Positions 44,529-56,165 of a stretch of 64,000 nt of DNA are shown here, one piece after another (position 1 is the first letter of the stretch; every line of letters begins with the position of its first letter). The position numbers and the translations under genes were made by a program. A model generated the notes under the pieces. That model saw only the letters and a program-made list of their open reading frames with translations, made no database searches and was not told the DNA's origin. Location of the stretch: assembly GCF_932274485.2 (NCBI RefSeq), contig NC_065885.2, forward strand, positions 38,515,062 to 38,579,061, in the 5' to 3' direction. This DNA comes from Patella vulgata. Its lineage: Eukaryota > Mollusca > Gastropoda > Patellidae.

Positions 44529-47500
44529 CTAATAGATACAAAATGAAAATAATAATACTTTATTATATTCTTCAAAATGTATTTACATTTGATCACACTC
44601 GTAATTATTTAACTATTGCACACAGTAATTTATATATCAAGTCTTCACATTTTTGGAAGTTCTACACGTCAAGGGTTCTCAGTTTTAAGGAATTGCTATG
44701 CCTTTCCTTTGTAAACTTTCAAGAGAGAGAGAAATGGGGTTTAACGTCCACTCGACACAAACTAGGTCATTTCGGGACTAACATATGGTTTAATTTTATT
44801 TCAATAATTTGCTTGTGCATAGGGGTCTTTAGCAGTGGGAGGAAACTGGAGGACCCAGAGAAAACCCACGAAGTTGGACAGACGACCCTACTCCTTGTCA
44901 CGTACAAACGGGGATTCGAAACCACGCCAGTTGACTAAATGACAGGCCTTATGATACAGTGCACACGTGCTAACCATTTGGCCATCGCCCCCCCCCTTTT
45001 AACCTTTAAAGATTAGCAATAAAAAGGTAAGTAATTGTTATTCCATATAGTTATTTTTATTTTATTTAAACTCAAAATTTTCTTTCTTTTAAAAACTTAT
45101 GGTTATTTGGGTACGATTGCAATTGTGGACATCTTAATTGTAAAATGTTTCAGATTTCTGTAAGGCTAATATCTAGGATGATGTTGAGGAGGCTGTATGC
45201 GAAATACAATAATATAATACTTACGGCATTATAGAATAGTCAGGGTATTTGAAGTCACCAATAGCTATAGTATCAATACCATGTAACATTACTCTACGGA
45301 ATTCATATAAGGTTTGAGTTATAAAGTTATATTTGAATACCAAGACAGAGTTCTCAGTTAACAGTACCACTTTTTCTTTTTCCATGTTCCAATGGTCAAT
45401 TCTACCAATAAAATAAATAAATTATTATAAGTAAAAGTCTTTAATGAAATATGAAATGAAATGGAAGGCTGTATGTAGTTTTGTAGTACACATTTGTCAT
45501 CAACCATTTACCCTATTATTGGTATTAAGAATTAAAGCGGGGCCACGGTGGCTAGTTTGTTAAGACACTGGCTCGCTAGCCTGGAGGTCAGGTGTTCGAT
45601 CCCTGCATTGGCCGAGAAAGTTCATCAGGATTTTCCGACGTGGTTTCCCCTTGTCAGTGGTACAGAACGGAGGGCCTGACAAGGACAGCTGCCGAGTCCT
45701 TCGGATGAGACGAAAAACCGAGGTCCCGTGTATATATTGGAATGCACGTAAAAGATATAAGAGTAGGTGATAAAGCCGCTGCCAAGGGGCAAAATTTCCC
45801 TCATAGCACACTGTATGGCATATGCCCGTCTTCATTAGACCAGTATAGGAGCAGAACAGTAGGACGTTAAACCCCATTTCATTTCATTTTAACAATTAAA
45901 GCAATCTCCAGGTAAGTAACAGAAGTGCAATATTACTACTTGATATTGCCATGGACCTTATAAGGTCCATTATAGCATTGGCTACTATATACCTCCCCTG
46001 GAATATTATAGCTAAGTCCTTAACTGCAACAAGTCATACTTTCAAATTTGCGCCTTCAAATGTCACCTCTGAGCATGCATGCTTCCAGCAGAGATCAAAG
46101 CTTTTAAGACCTTCATTTACAATTGGCATTGTTCGTCTTCTATAAGCTTACTTACACTTTACAGAGTCAGTGAATTTTCTTTTTAAATTTAATACGAATG
46201 TTTGGTTACACATTTAAACAAGAGCATCGCTAACGCAGCAATATACGTCCACATTCCTGTTTTGTTTGATATGGTCCAGTTTGCATTGAGGGTCTGTGAA
46301 ATAAAACTGGGTTGTAGGACTGCTATCAGTTTAACGTTTCGTTCACATTAACAGAACACAATTTTTATTTTAAAACAATCGATGTCTTTATTCTAAAAGC
46401 ATGACGTTTAGAATAGGTATCCCCATTTCAAAAGGATCGGTTAAGAATTGCGGCCTGTAGGCAAAACACAAGACACACAAACATTAGGCGTGACTCTGTC
46501 CCAAGGGGTTGAGCATGCACCAAAAATAATAATAGAGGCCAGCCTTAGGATTAAGGAATAAGTGTAAAAACGTAGCCTTAGGCTATAAGGAATAAGTCTA
46601 AAAAAAATTTCAAGATGATCGATTAAGAAATGCGGTCTGCAAGTGACACACAGACATAAAAAAAGAAAATGGGCGTAGCTCTGCCCCTGGGGGTTGGGTA
46701 TTCACCACAACTAATAGGGATGTTCCTTAGGATAGAAGGAATATGTATGCTAAGTTTCAAGGTGATACGATAAGAAATGCGATCTGTAGATGACAAACAA
46801 ATAAATAAATATAAGGGATGGGCGTGGCTCTACCCCTGGTGGCCGGGCATGCACCAAAAACAATAGGGATCATACTTAGGGTATAAGCAATTCATATGAA
46901 AAATTTTCAAGACGATTGATTAAGAATTGTGGCCTGTAGGTGACACACAGACATAAAAAGAAAAGAAAATGGGCGTGGCTCTGCCCCTGGGGGTAAAAAA
47001 ACAATAGGGGTCATCGTTAGGGTATAAGCAATTCATATGAAAAAATTTCAAGACAATTGATTAAGAATTGTGGTCTGTAGGCGACACACACACATAGAAA
47101 AAGAAAATGGGCGTGGCTTTGCCCCTGGGGGGTGGGCATGCACCCAAAACGATAGGGATGTTCCTGAGGGTACAAAGAATAAGTATGCAAAGTTTCAAGA
47201 TGATACGTTAAGAAATGCGGCCTGTAGACGACAAACAAACAAATACAAAAATGGGCGTGGCTCTGCCCCGGGGAGGCGAGCATGCACTAAAAACAATAGG
47301 GATCATCCTTAGGGTATAAGGAATAAATATGTAAAGTTGATACGTTAAGAAATGCGGTCTGTAGATGACAAACAAATAAATAAATATAAGGAATGGGCGT
47401 GGCTCTGCCCCTGGGGGTCGGGCATGCACCAAAAACAATAGGGATCTTCCTTGGGGTATAAGGAATAAGTATACCAAGTTTGAAGAAAATCCAGTAAGAA

Positions 47501-48127
47501 TTGCGCCCTGTAGGCGACACAAAGACACACGAAAAGAAAATGGGAAATGGGCGTGGCTCTGCCCCTGGGGGTTGGGCATGTACCCCAAACGATAGGGATG
47601 TTCCTTAGGGTACAAAGAATGTGTATGCAAGATTATAAGTTAAGAAATGTGGCCTGTAGACGACAAACAAACAAATACTAGAAATGGGCGTGGCTCTGCC
47701 CCTGGGGGTCGGGCATGCACCAAAAACAATAGGGATCTTCCTTGGGGTATAAGGAATAAGTATACCAAGTTTGAAGAAAATCCAGTAAGAATTGCGCCCT
47801 GTAGGCGACACAAAGACACACGAAAAGAAAATGGGCGTGGCTCTGCCCCTGGGGGTTGGGCATGCACCCCAAACGATAGGGATGTTCCTTAGGGTACAAA
47901 GAATGTGTATGCAAAGTTTCAAGATTATTAGTTAAGAAATGTGGCCTGTAGACGACAAACAAACAAATACTAGAAATGGGCGTGGCTCTGCCCCGGGGGG
48001 TCGGGCATGCACCAAAAACAATAGGGATCTTCCTTGGGGTATAAGGAATAAGTATACCAAGTTTGAAGAAAATCCATGAAGAATTGCGCCCTGTAGGCGA
48101 ACCACAGACACACACACACACACACAC

Positions 48128-48174
<47 letters not shown>

Positions 48175-51114
48175 GGGGCGACGGCATAATACGTTCACAT
48201 TATGAATGTGGACGTATAAAAAGTAGTCTATTGAAATGTGGATTGATAAATTGTATCATCAGGTGGCCTATTAGTATATAATCTGCTGATTTTTTGCACA
48301 CAATCTAACTCTTTAAGTAATACTAATATGAACAAGCAAGATCCAATCAAAATATCAGTCCAATTTAAAACAATTTTTCCACCGATTCCCAACATTCACC
48401 TGGACGTCAGACCACAGCCATGCCAAATATGTGTTCGGATACTGGGGCTAAATATTTCAAAGTATAAATCATAACAAAAAAGGTCATATTTGCTAGTGCC
48501 AGTTTTAACCAAAATTGATCATTAGTTTTGTCAAATCAAACCTGGTTTAATTTTTATGAAAACGAAAAAAATTGTTACTGTACAGTGCAGTTGGCATTAC
48601 GACTGGTCCCCTGTATCCATTCACTTGATTTAATATTTGTTGTTTATTGATGGTTTGTGTAGTGTGTGTCTTGTCTGCAGGTTATCGGTTTAGTTTGTGC
48701 ATAGTGTGATCCTCCTGTACTTATTATGACGGAAGTCAATAATCAGCAATACAATTATATATTCAAAATACAAGAGGGTTTTTTTTTACTTACTCTGCCA
48801 ATAGCCATTCTCCGAGAATTTTTCCATCAAGGTCTGGTTTCACTTGATTTCTACATTCTTGAAGAGCTGTCTCAAAATTCTGTCCCTTGATATAAATTGA
48901 TAGTAAAAGGTCTGAAATTCTCTTAGCCAATGATAATTATTTGTTTCTCACTGTGAAATTTTTAATGCTTGTGATATCTTATATTTCTTTCAAATCACAA
49001 TATTGTACATGCCAAGCACCACATTAAGACCAGTAATTACACTGAAATCTTCATGGTTCTGCAAAAGTATCTTTACATTCTCAATATACACTTAGGCCCG
49101 CTTTACATATACATGGTGTTATCATGTGGTGACTGAACGTAAACAATGTCGCGTTCAATGCTGTACAGAAAAAAATCCTCACTTACAATGCATTTACGTA
49201 GGATGCCCCATACTTTTCAACTATTGTTACGTACACATGGAAATACACAAAAAAACGTGGTGTTTTTCCGCTGACAAAAGTGTGTGCATGAAAAGTGGAC
49301 CTAACAGTCACGTCACTTCCTTTAAAAAAACATTCCCCTTGTCAGTGATGCAGGATGGAGGGCCTGGCAAGGACAGCTGTCTAGTCCTTCGGATGATATG
49401 AAAAACCGAGGTCCTGTGGATATACATTGGAATGCACATAAAAGATCCCTTGGCAGTTGGAATTCGATATAAGAGTAGGCGATAGTGCCGCTGCACGGGC
49501 AAAATTTCACTCATAGCACACTGTAAGGCATATGCCCGTCTTCATTAGCCCAGTATAGGAGCAGAACAGTAGGACGTTAAACCCCATTTCATTTCATTTA
49601 AAAAACCAAGATCGTAAAATACTTCAATATTCAGATGTGTTGTAAAACCTTTACCACCACATGGTGTATAAAATATATGTTCCTTAATATTCATTGCACA
49701 ATAAATAAAATTCAATCTTGTAAAATTAATTAGATCAGTGAGCGTCAATAAAAAAATGTCACAATTGTTAACCCCCAAACATATACTGATGTCCAAAAGA
49801 AAGTATACACTGTGCATTTTGTCCTGCTTCAAACAAAGTCTTTTTCCATTGTATGCGGTATTTGGGTACAATGTCCATTTGTTTTGCCTTTTATTTCCTT
49901 AGAAATATTGAGTTTGGACGCACGAGACATGTTCAGTGTAGTTTTATCACATTTTTTTTATCTAAACAAAACATAGTCATATTTTTAGTGTGTATACTTT
50001 CTTTTGGACATTAGTATAGTTGGTTATTGTTGGTTATCGTATATCGACATTTACTTAGACAAAGTTTTGAAGACAATTTAAAAATGTACTGATTTTACAA
50101 CAGAGGGTTTTTTTTTATTGTGGGGATATTTAATAGTGTAATTGATTTTATTAAGCAACAAGAGCAAACACTAAGTGTAGCGGTAAATATTTTTTATAAA
50201 TTATTTATTATTATTATTATTGGTCAGTTTTGAGAACCTGGTATGTAAAACTTGTTGTGTGGACAGTTAGTACCGTAGTAATGATATTGCTAATCTTTCA
50301 AAATAAAAGTACATTTTTTTCACTAGGCCTATAGAATGAAAAATTTATCCAAAAGACAGAAACTATCCTCTTGGCCACTGGTTTTTAATCTTAGTGATGA
50401 GAAATGGGTGATTGATTTTAAGTGGCCTTAAAAAATAATTGTGTTTATTAAGCTCTGCCTTTATGACCTAACATTACTTAGTCTACGTTGGCTGAATGTC
50501 ACATGTCTATTTAGGATGTGTTGAAACGGAATGGATTATTTCGCAATACTGCATAATGACCTAGTAAACTTAGTTATTATTTATAAGCTTACATGACTAA
50601 GACTTGTTTTTGATGTGTAGCTGAAAGATCTGTCATAATTCATGATATGACCAAATATATTTCAACTTATTAAAACATAATATGAAAAATATAAATGAAA
50701 TAAAAATTCATCAAATTTAAACAAACTTGCCTTGTAGCTAAAGAAAGTTTTAGCAACAACATCTGATTTGATAAAATTTGGTCGCATAGATGTACGACTT
50801 GAAGTGCTTGATGTACTTCTGCTGCCAATTACGCTACCAGGGCGATTTCGAGAAAGTCCGGGTCCTGCGTCGTCATGTTGTTGTAAATCATTTGATGTCG
50901 TAGATGTCCGGGTATTGCTTTGGTCACCCCCAGGTCCAGCAAACGCAACTTTCGGTTGGTCTGCTGCGTTTTTATTGCTGTCATTAAGTTCTAATGTTGC
51001 ACCAACGAACTGGTCTTCCTGTGCCGTCTTGTCTTCTTCATCTAATGGAATGACTTGTTGTCCACCATCAGCCGAAGCCGAGTTAGTTTTCTCAATTTCT
51101 TTCCCATCGGCCAT
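44183..51114 (-). CDS. TPRG1L: TPRG1/TPRG1L-family protein (hSac2-domain), 4 coding exons, complete
   Basis: Exons on the minus strand: 51114-50731, 48885-48794, 45401-45225, 44528-44183. They join in frame to 999 nt (332 residues; human TPRG1L is 272). Residues 1-128 are a Ser/Thr-rich, probably disordered N-terminus. From about residue 129 the protein follows the family: DGKILGEWLLAEIDHWNMEK aligns with human [18 protein letters not shown], then VLVFKYNFI, VQLRWNKGSEPTFGQRWNPW and a C-terminal GMGFFRDRNGISF. This is the hSac2-type, PH-like domain also found in INPP5F/Sac2. In vertebrates TPRG1L (Mover) is a synaptic-vesicle protein that modulates release and TPRG1 lies beside TP63; the molluscan role is unknown. 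The symbol denotes the family; the TPRG1 against TPRG1L split is vertebrate-specific. Confidence 0.92.
44724..44996 (-). mobile_element. SINE family B copy
   Basis: Full-length reverse-strand copy in TPRG1L intron 3, from AGAGAGAAATGGGGTTTAAC to the head CTAACCATTTGGCC and a C-run. Confidence 0.88.
45225..45401 (-). CDS. TPRG1L: TPRG1L coding exon 3
   Basis: Acceptor TTGGTAG, donor GTAAGT; 177 nt. IDHWNMEKEKVVLLTENSVL onward to KYPDYSIM, matching human [20 protein letters not shown]. Confidence 0.94.
45539..45893 (+). mobile_element. SINE family A, full length with target-site duplication
   Basis: Flanked by AATTAAAGC at 45530 and 45894. Head GGGGCCACGGTGGCTAGTTT with GTGTTCGATCCC, 3' end GGACGTTAAACCCCATTTCA. 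Antisense to TPRG1L, intron 2. Confidence 0.92.
46222..48221. mobile_element. Helentron-associated (HINE/pearl-like) element with higher-order tandem array
   Basis: About eleven units of roughly 140-150 bp, each with a GGGCGTGGCTCTGCCCCTGG core and GCATGCACC(A/C)AAAAC. From 47.4 kb two unit types alternate, giving a dimer of about 290 bp (47395, 47685, 47977). A (CA)n microsatellite follows at 48109-48170, then an ATACGTTCACATT/AATGTGGACGTAT hairpin. ATACGTCCACATTC near the left end (46243) and GAATGTGGACGTAT near the right (48204) are perfect 14-bp inverted repeats. Tandem core, then microsatellite, then 3' hairpin is the layout of bivalve 'pearl' and other Helentron-derived elements. Open frames here, on both strands, are products of the repeat. 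In TPRG1L intron 2. Confidence 0.75.
48109..48170. repeat. (CA)n microsatellite with ATAC interruption
   Basis: About 30 CA units interrupted by TACATACATA, at the end of the tandem array. Confidence 0.97.
48794..48885 (-). CDS. TPRG1L: TPRG1L coding exon 2
   Basis: Acceptor ATATCAAG, donor GTAAGT; 92 nt. GQNFETALQECRNQVKPDLD and GKILGEWLLAE. The acceptor's pyrimidine tract is weak; see exon 1 for the alternative. Confidence 0.85.
49335..49600 (+). mobile_element. SINE family A, 5'-truncated
   Basis: From CCCCTTGTCAGTGATGCAGG to GGACGTTAAACCCCATTTCA and a TTTCATTT tail; the tRNA-like head is missing. In TPRG1L intron 1. Confidence 0.88.
49786..50014. mobile_element. Tc1/mariner-type MITE, 229 bp
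   Basis: Terminal inverted repeats CTGATGTCCAAAAGAAAGTA (with TACAC following) and its near-perfect reverse complement, flanked by TA. GTCCAAAA-type ends are typical of Tc1/mariner. In TPRG1L intron 1. Confidence 0.82.
50731..51114 (-). CDS. TPRG1L: TPRG1L coding exon 1
   Basis: ATG at 51114-51112 (MADGKEIEKTNSASADGGQQ onward), 128 codons ending FFSYK. The upstream frame is open only with a TTG, so I take this ATG. The best-aligned donor is AAG|GCAAGT, a GC-AG intron. A GT donor four bases on (GTTTGT) would need an alternative acceptor at about 48911 and add roughly nine residues. Confidence 0.85.
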
Positions 51115-51159
51115 TTTGGAATCCAACTATTGGAGTTATCTTCCCTTGCAAATGACGCC

Positions 51160-51200
51160 AGGTCACGTGCGCGAAATAAAAGACGTATACGTCATTGGAC
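51160..51200 (-). promoter_or_regulatory. TPRG1L promoter motifs: E-box and CRE-half/CCAAT
   Basis: CACGTG at 51164-51169 and, on the minus strand, CCAATGACGTA (51198-51188), 50-85 bp upstream of the start codon. A locally GC-richer stretch. Motif-based inference only. Confidence 0.35.
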
Positions 51201-51299
51201 CGACTGTTCTTTAGAAGTCCACTATCTCTGATTTCTGAACAGTCAAATTTGAGAATTAGTAGGGAAACTGCTGTCTGATGACAGCACAATATGTGCTAC

Positions 51300-52030
51300 G
51301 TACGTAACGTAATCCAAGTGCCAAAACGTCTGTAGGCTATGGCTATATGCAAATGACTCGATTTTTTCATATTATCCATTCGGACAGAAAGAAGGCTAAA
51401 TAAATTGTTTTTTCATTATCAATATCATAGGTTTTTTTTTAAAGATTTAGATTTCAAAATTGCTGGGATTGCAGTTTTGGCTGGACCTTAGGAAGAACTC
51501 CATCAAAACTTGCGTGTGTCCCTGACTGTAACTCAAACAGGAGCCCGTCCATTAAAATGATTATAAGTAATATAAGTGTAAGTAAACAAGATCAACATTC
51601 ATGTTATAAATATTGGAAAAAATAAACAAACACATATTTGGGTGATTATCCCATGGGTGTGCAAAGTTGAATGTTTTTGTGACACTCGAGTTTTTTTCTG
51701 GTTTTTTTTCCTTTAATTTTAAAATTTAAAAATATTGCATGTAACTCCCATTTATTTTTAAAGAAAATTGGGATAAGAAATTTGGATTTATTTAATAGTT
51801 TATACATTTTATAAGATCAGACATTGGAGAGCTGGGGCCCTGTGGGTATGCTTTTCAATGTCACTAACACTACATGTAATTTTCAAATTGTTCTTTACTA
51901 TATTGATCAAAAAAATAATCATGCCAATCAGGGCGCATAAGCATCTACTAGGACTATTGTCAGATTCGGTATACAACAGAGTCGTTAGGTATGGTTGTAG
52001 AATCTTTAAAATTCAAATTTTAAATTGTCA
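51300..52030. other. Intergenic, no feature
   Basis: AT-rich sequence upstream of TPRG1L. No supported exon on either strand. Confidence 0.5.
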
Positions 52031-52041
52031 CTATCAAAATG

Positions 52042-54304
52042 CTCAACACCGTAACACTGAGAGTTTTCCCGCAATATAACTTATCTACTGAGGCGAGGGT
52101 CACTTCACCACGTGCCACCGACCATCTCTGTCAGTCTGGCCTGTCCAGCTTGAAAAGAGCTCTGTTAATATTTTAGATTTAAAGGTAAATAAAATCAAAG
52201 TTCTGATTTTGCTTGCGTGTATTAATTCATAATCAACACCGTAACGTGGTTTTCTTGCATTTGTAGTCGATTTGATAAGAAACAATGTATATATTTGAAT
52301 TTGAAATGGTGTACAGATACCTAATATACGTTAACGGCGTTTCTCACACATGCGCTCTTGGCTCAAAACATCATAAACTCCATGGTTCTCAACACCGTAA
52401 CGCTCAACTCCGTAACATTAAGTTTAGTTACGGTGTTGAGAAACCGATACGGTGTTGAGGTTTGGTTCACCAACGCTTAAATTAAATCTTATCTTATCAA
52501 CACAATTATGTAGAATAACATGTAGTTCCTCTAATATTTCACCGGAGTGGATATTCTCCACTCGGATGGCAAACATCCTAGAACAATAAAGATAGTTATT
52601 CGCCATTCGTTTTGTACAATAAACTTAACATTCGAGTAGATTGCTTGTACTTTAATGGAAAATACAGAATCCGAATCCCTTTCTAATGGTCATTTGTTAA
52701 TTGAAGGGTGATAGTGTAAACAGACGTCCTCGTTTATAGCGAAGCGAAAGATAGAGAACCCGACATTTTGTATAGATGGGAGTAGCAGAAATGTGAGAAG
52801 TTTCATATTCTATGATGAAAATGTGTATCTTACTAAACCAGGAACATTGTAAAACGCATTTATTTGTACTGTGTTGATCACAAATAAGATAAACTATAAA
52901 CCTAATCCAATTTCATTCCTGTAGAGCGAAAAAGGCAGGTACTATTGGAATGGGCTGCCTGTCTGTCTGATCCGCCCACCCCACATATTTCATTGTCAAC
53001 CTCAAATTTTATCTGCAACCTGTATATTTGATCTCTTACCATATATTTCATTTACTACCAATCAGGGCCGTAACTAGCTCTGAGCAACGGGGGTGGAGTG
53101 GTGGCGGTGGGTGGAAGGGGAAAGTGTTCTCAGGGGTGCTGTAAAAATAACGGACAATGTATGTCTAGGGGGGCTTCGAGAAATTTCCTGCACTCTGGGC
53201 AGCCTCGTCAATCGTCTTTCTCCCTTTCACACGGAAGAAATCTGTAAATTTTCATGCAAGACCCCTCATTTGAAGAAAACTTGAGCAGAAAACCTCAAAA
53301 TAGCACTCTTTGAAGATCTGAAAAAGGTAAAAAATCCAGAAATCTGGATAAAATCCGTAAACACTGAGAATCCGATATCAAATATACCGATGATTTGTTT
53401 TGCACATGGGGCGAAATTTTTTTATGGTCGACCAATTTTAGTTACGGGCGTGCTACCAATATATTTCATTTCCAACCGTGTGTTTTATTTGACACCCGTA
53501 TATTTCATTTACTACCCATCTATTTCATTTCCAACCGTGTGTTTTATTTACCACCCGTATATTTCATTTACTTCCCATACATTTCATTTCCAACCGCATG
53601 GTTTTTATGCCAACCGTATAATTAATTAGTGTTAAATCAGTATTTTATCAAGATTTTAATGTGCTCCCGGGAATATCGACCAAATATTCAACGAGTTTTG
53701 ATTGTGTCTGGAATAAAATGTTCAATAAATTACGTGTTCTTGAAAGGTTTAATATATCAAAAGGGCTATTGAATATATTTTTGTGTAAAGTAGCAAACTG
53801 TTATGTAAACATACTTTTTTTTTTATAATGTCTAATATAAGGTTATTGTTTATTATATAAAGCCACCAATTTATAAATATCATTCTGAGCATTATCATTT
53901 CGTATAAGGGCATATGTTATCTCAACACCGTCACATAATTTCAACACCGTCACGGGAATTCAACACCGTCACAGAGTGTAAAATCTCTCATTGCTGCTTT
54001 TTTTTTAAAGTTAAAGAACCATTTTATAAGTGGACAGAAATATTAATTGATCAGTCTGTGTTACTGAATCAAGAAATCAAATACAAAATCATGTTTTTAG
54101 TGCGCTACACTTTAATACAATTACAAAATATGGAGCGTTTTGAGGTAAGTGGTATAAACTACAAATTACAGCAAAGAAAGTATGACGATATGAAAAGAAA
54201 TATTAAGTGTAATCCCCTTCATCTTTTCAGAAGGGTGAATGTTTTTGCGTTTTCTGGTTAATTTAAAATATTTTTTGACTATACAATACCGTTACGGTGT
54301 TGAG
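52042..54304. repeat. Cluster of a 14-bp motif, CTCAACACCGTAAC and variants
   Basis: Forward copies at 52042, 52232 and 52388, plus CTCAACTCCGTAAC at 52403. Inverted at 52427 and 52448. Forward again as the -CACCGTCAC variant at 53931, 53940 and 53959. Inverted at 54291. Ten copies in 2.3 kb, in two groups at the two ends, in otherwise unrelated AT-rich sequence. Confidence 0.8.
53440..53640. repeat. Minisatellite, about 58-bp unit with half-unit substructure
   Basis: TATTTCATTTCCAACCGTGT, GTTTTATTT and ACCCGTATATTTCATTTAC recur about three times. Related words already appear at 52980-53060. The two overlapping plus-strand frames are repeat artefacts. Confidence 0.8.
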
Positions 54305-55158
54305 ATTTTGTAAAACACGTTCCACTAAAAGCTTAATTTTTTGTTTTAAAATTCTAAAGACTGCATGTCAATTCATAACATAGGACGTAGAAGATACTAC
54401 TTGTCGAAACAAAGTCAAAAATGTATCGCTTCGAGATGGTTCAATAATGCGGAACTCTGATACCATGAATGCACACTCACGAGATAATTACCCATTTATG
54501 GCAACTTTTCTACTCTCTTGATCATTTCCTTAGGTCACATTAATATAAAATGTCCAAACTTATCCTTAAAACCTTTCTTTATTGAGAGGACTTCTTGATG
54601 TAGTATATAAGTTAATTGTTTGAAAGAATGGGGAAAAACACCAGATATTTGGATAATACGATACATAATATAGCCTAGGTCATCAACATAAATTTTGTCT
54701 GGTTAAAGCATGGACCTTATTATAAGTTCCATGGTTAAAGCTATACCTAGATTTCGTTTCATGATAACAAGGTAAGTTTATAAATTAACTGCATTAGGGT
54801 CAACCCATTCTTCTCTCATATAAACACGGAGTAAAGTTTTAATTTGCATAGTTAACATCAAATCCCCGTAGCAAAAAATCTAAACAGTCAACCCCCTACA
54901 AAATTATGATGAGGATATTGCCAAATGGGGTCCCCATTGTGCCTATAAAGATTGGAACCAACGGAATGTTGAGCAAAAAGCTACAGCCTGTGATGTTACA
55001 GCCATTTAACATTGAAGTCAATGGGCAAATAATTACTAGTCTGAATCCATCTTAGCGTACCTAAATGAATGGAGTTATCTCCCGTTACCTATTATTTCTT
55101 CGTTGGGCTGAATGCTTTCAATTTGTTAATCCTTTGTAATTGTTTATTATTACTTCTC

Positions 55159-56165
55159 CATAGGCGTAGGAGCCAGGGGGGCAGGGGGGCAGCTGCCCCC
55201 CTAACTTTCGGGCAAGCTGACTTTTCGGGCAGACGGGTAAAGTGAAAAAAAAAATATTTCATCTACTTGGCAAAATAAAGTGCCCGAAATCTAATAAAAC
55301 ACTAATTTTACGTGCTGGAATAGCAGTAAAACGCGTTTGCGGCCGTCAAATATTCCAAAATTTTCTTGGGCGGTCCATACAAGGTCAGCTCCGCTTCTTC
55401 GTCTTTCGAAGAAAACCTTCGCCGCTGTCTGTAAACCTGAAATTTTTCGGGCATTTCTAATTTTGCTTCCCTAACTGTCATCGAGCCCTAAAAAAACACT
55501 AATTTTACTTTTCTTTTAATTGAATACCACGAATTTGTACTGAGTTGACTATGGATTAAAACATTTTGTCTGGAGCCACTCTAATTTGTGCGACATTTTT
55601 CGGGCATCGATTATTATTTGTGAATGCAGCTGCAACAGTCTGATTGGGTGGTTGGCATTCAGAGTGCGATTTCGGTTACAAAAGCATTGGATACTTTTGG
55701 AGTTGCTTACACGGGCTAGAATAGCAGAAAACGCATTTGCGGTGGTTAAATTTTCAAAATTTTCTCCGGGAGGATGGGTGAGGCCCCCATACCCCGCGAC
55801 GATTGACTGGTTGTTTGGAATTCGGGTCAGCCAGGTAGGCTATATTGGACCAAATTGAAGTTGCTGTATTCACAGGCTGGAATAGCAGTTAAATTTTCAA
55901 AATTTTCTCCCAACAATCCCGTCTCCGTGGACTGTGAACGATTGATTTGAAGTTGCTTTGTTCACGGGCTGAATTACCAGGAAAACGTGTTTGCAGCCGT
56001 CAAATATTCCAAATTTTTCTTGGGGGAGGGGGGGGGGGGTCCATGCAAGGTAAACTTCGTTTCTTCGCCTCTCGAGGAAGACCGGCGCCGTTGTCTGTAA
56101 ACCCGAAATTTTTTTGGCATTTCGGGTTCTGCCCCCCTAACTGTCATCGGGCCCGTACGCCTATG
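55159..56165. mobile_element. Non-autonomous hAT-like element, 1.0 kb
   Basis: Terminal inverted repeat CATAGGCGTA, next to GGGGGGCAG on the left and inverted CTGCCCCCC on the right. Flanks TACTTCTC and AACTTCTC form an 8-bp duplication with one mismatch, as expected for hAT. Internally, the segment from about 55310 to 55490 (AACGCGTTTGCGGCCGTCAA, CTTTCGAAGAAAACC) is duplicated at 55965-56165. Partial units marked by AATAGCAG and CAAAATTTTCT lie between. Confidence 0.75.

Noticed and set aside
45951-45975. TGGACCTTATAAGGTCCA palindrome as a regulatory site or miRNA hairpin
   Set aside because: Too short for a precursor; only a weak, imperfect relative is seen at about 54715.
47017-48198. Several overlapping open frames of 60-169 codons on both strands
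   Set aside because: They arise from the tandem GGGCGTGGCTCTGCCC array and the (CA)n microsatellite; the peptide repeats with the DNA unit.
53914-54261. 115-codon plus-strand frame
   Set aside because: It starts in the CAACACCGTCAC motif cluster and has no family resemblance or splice context; probably chance.
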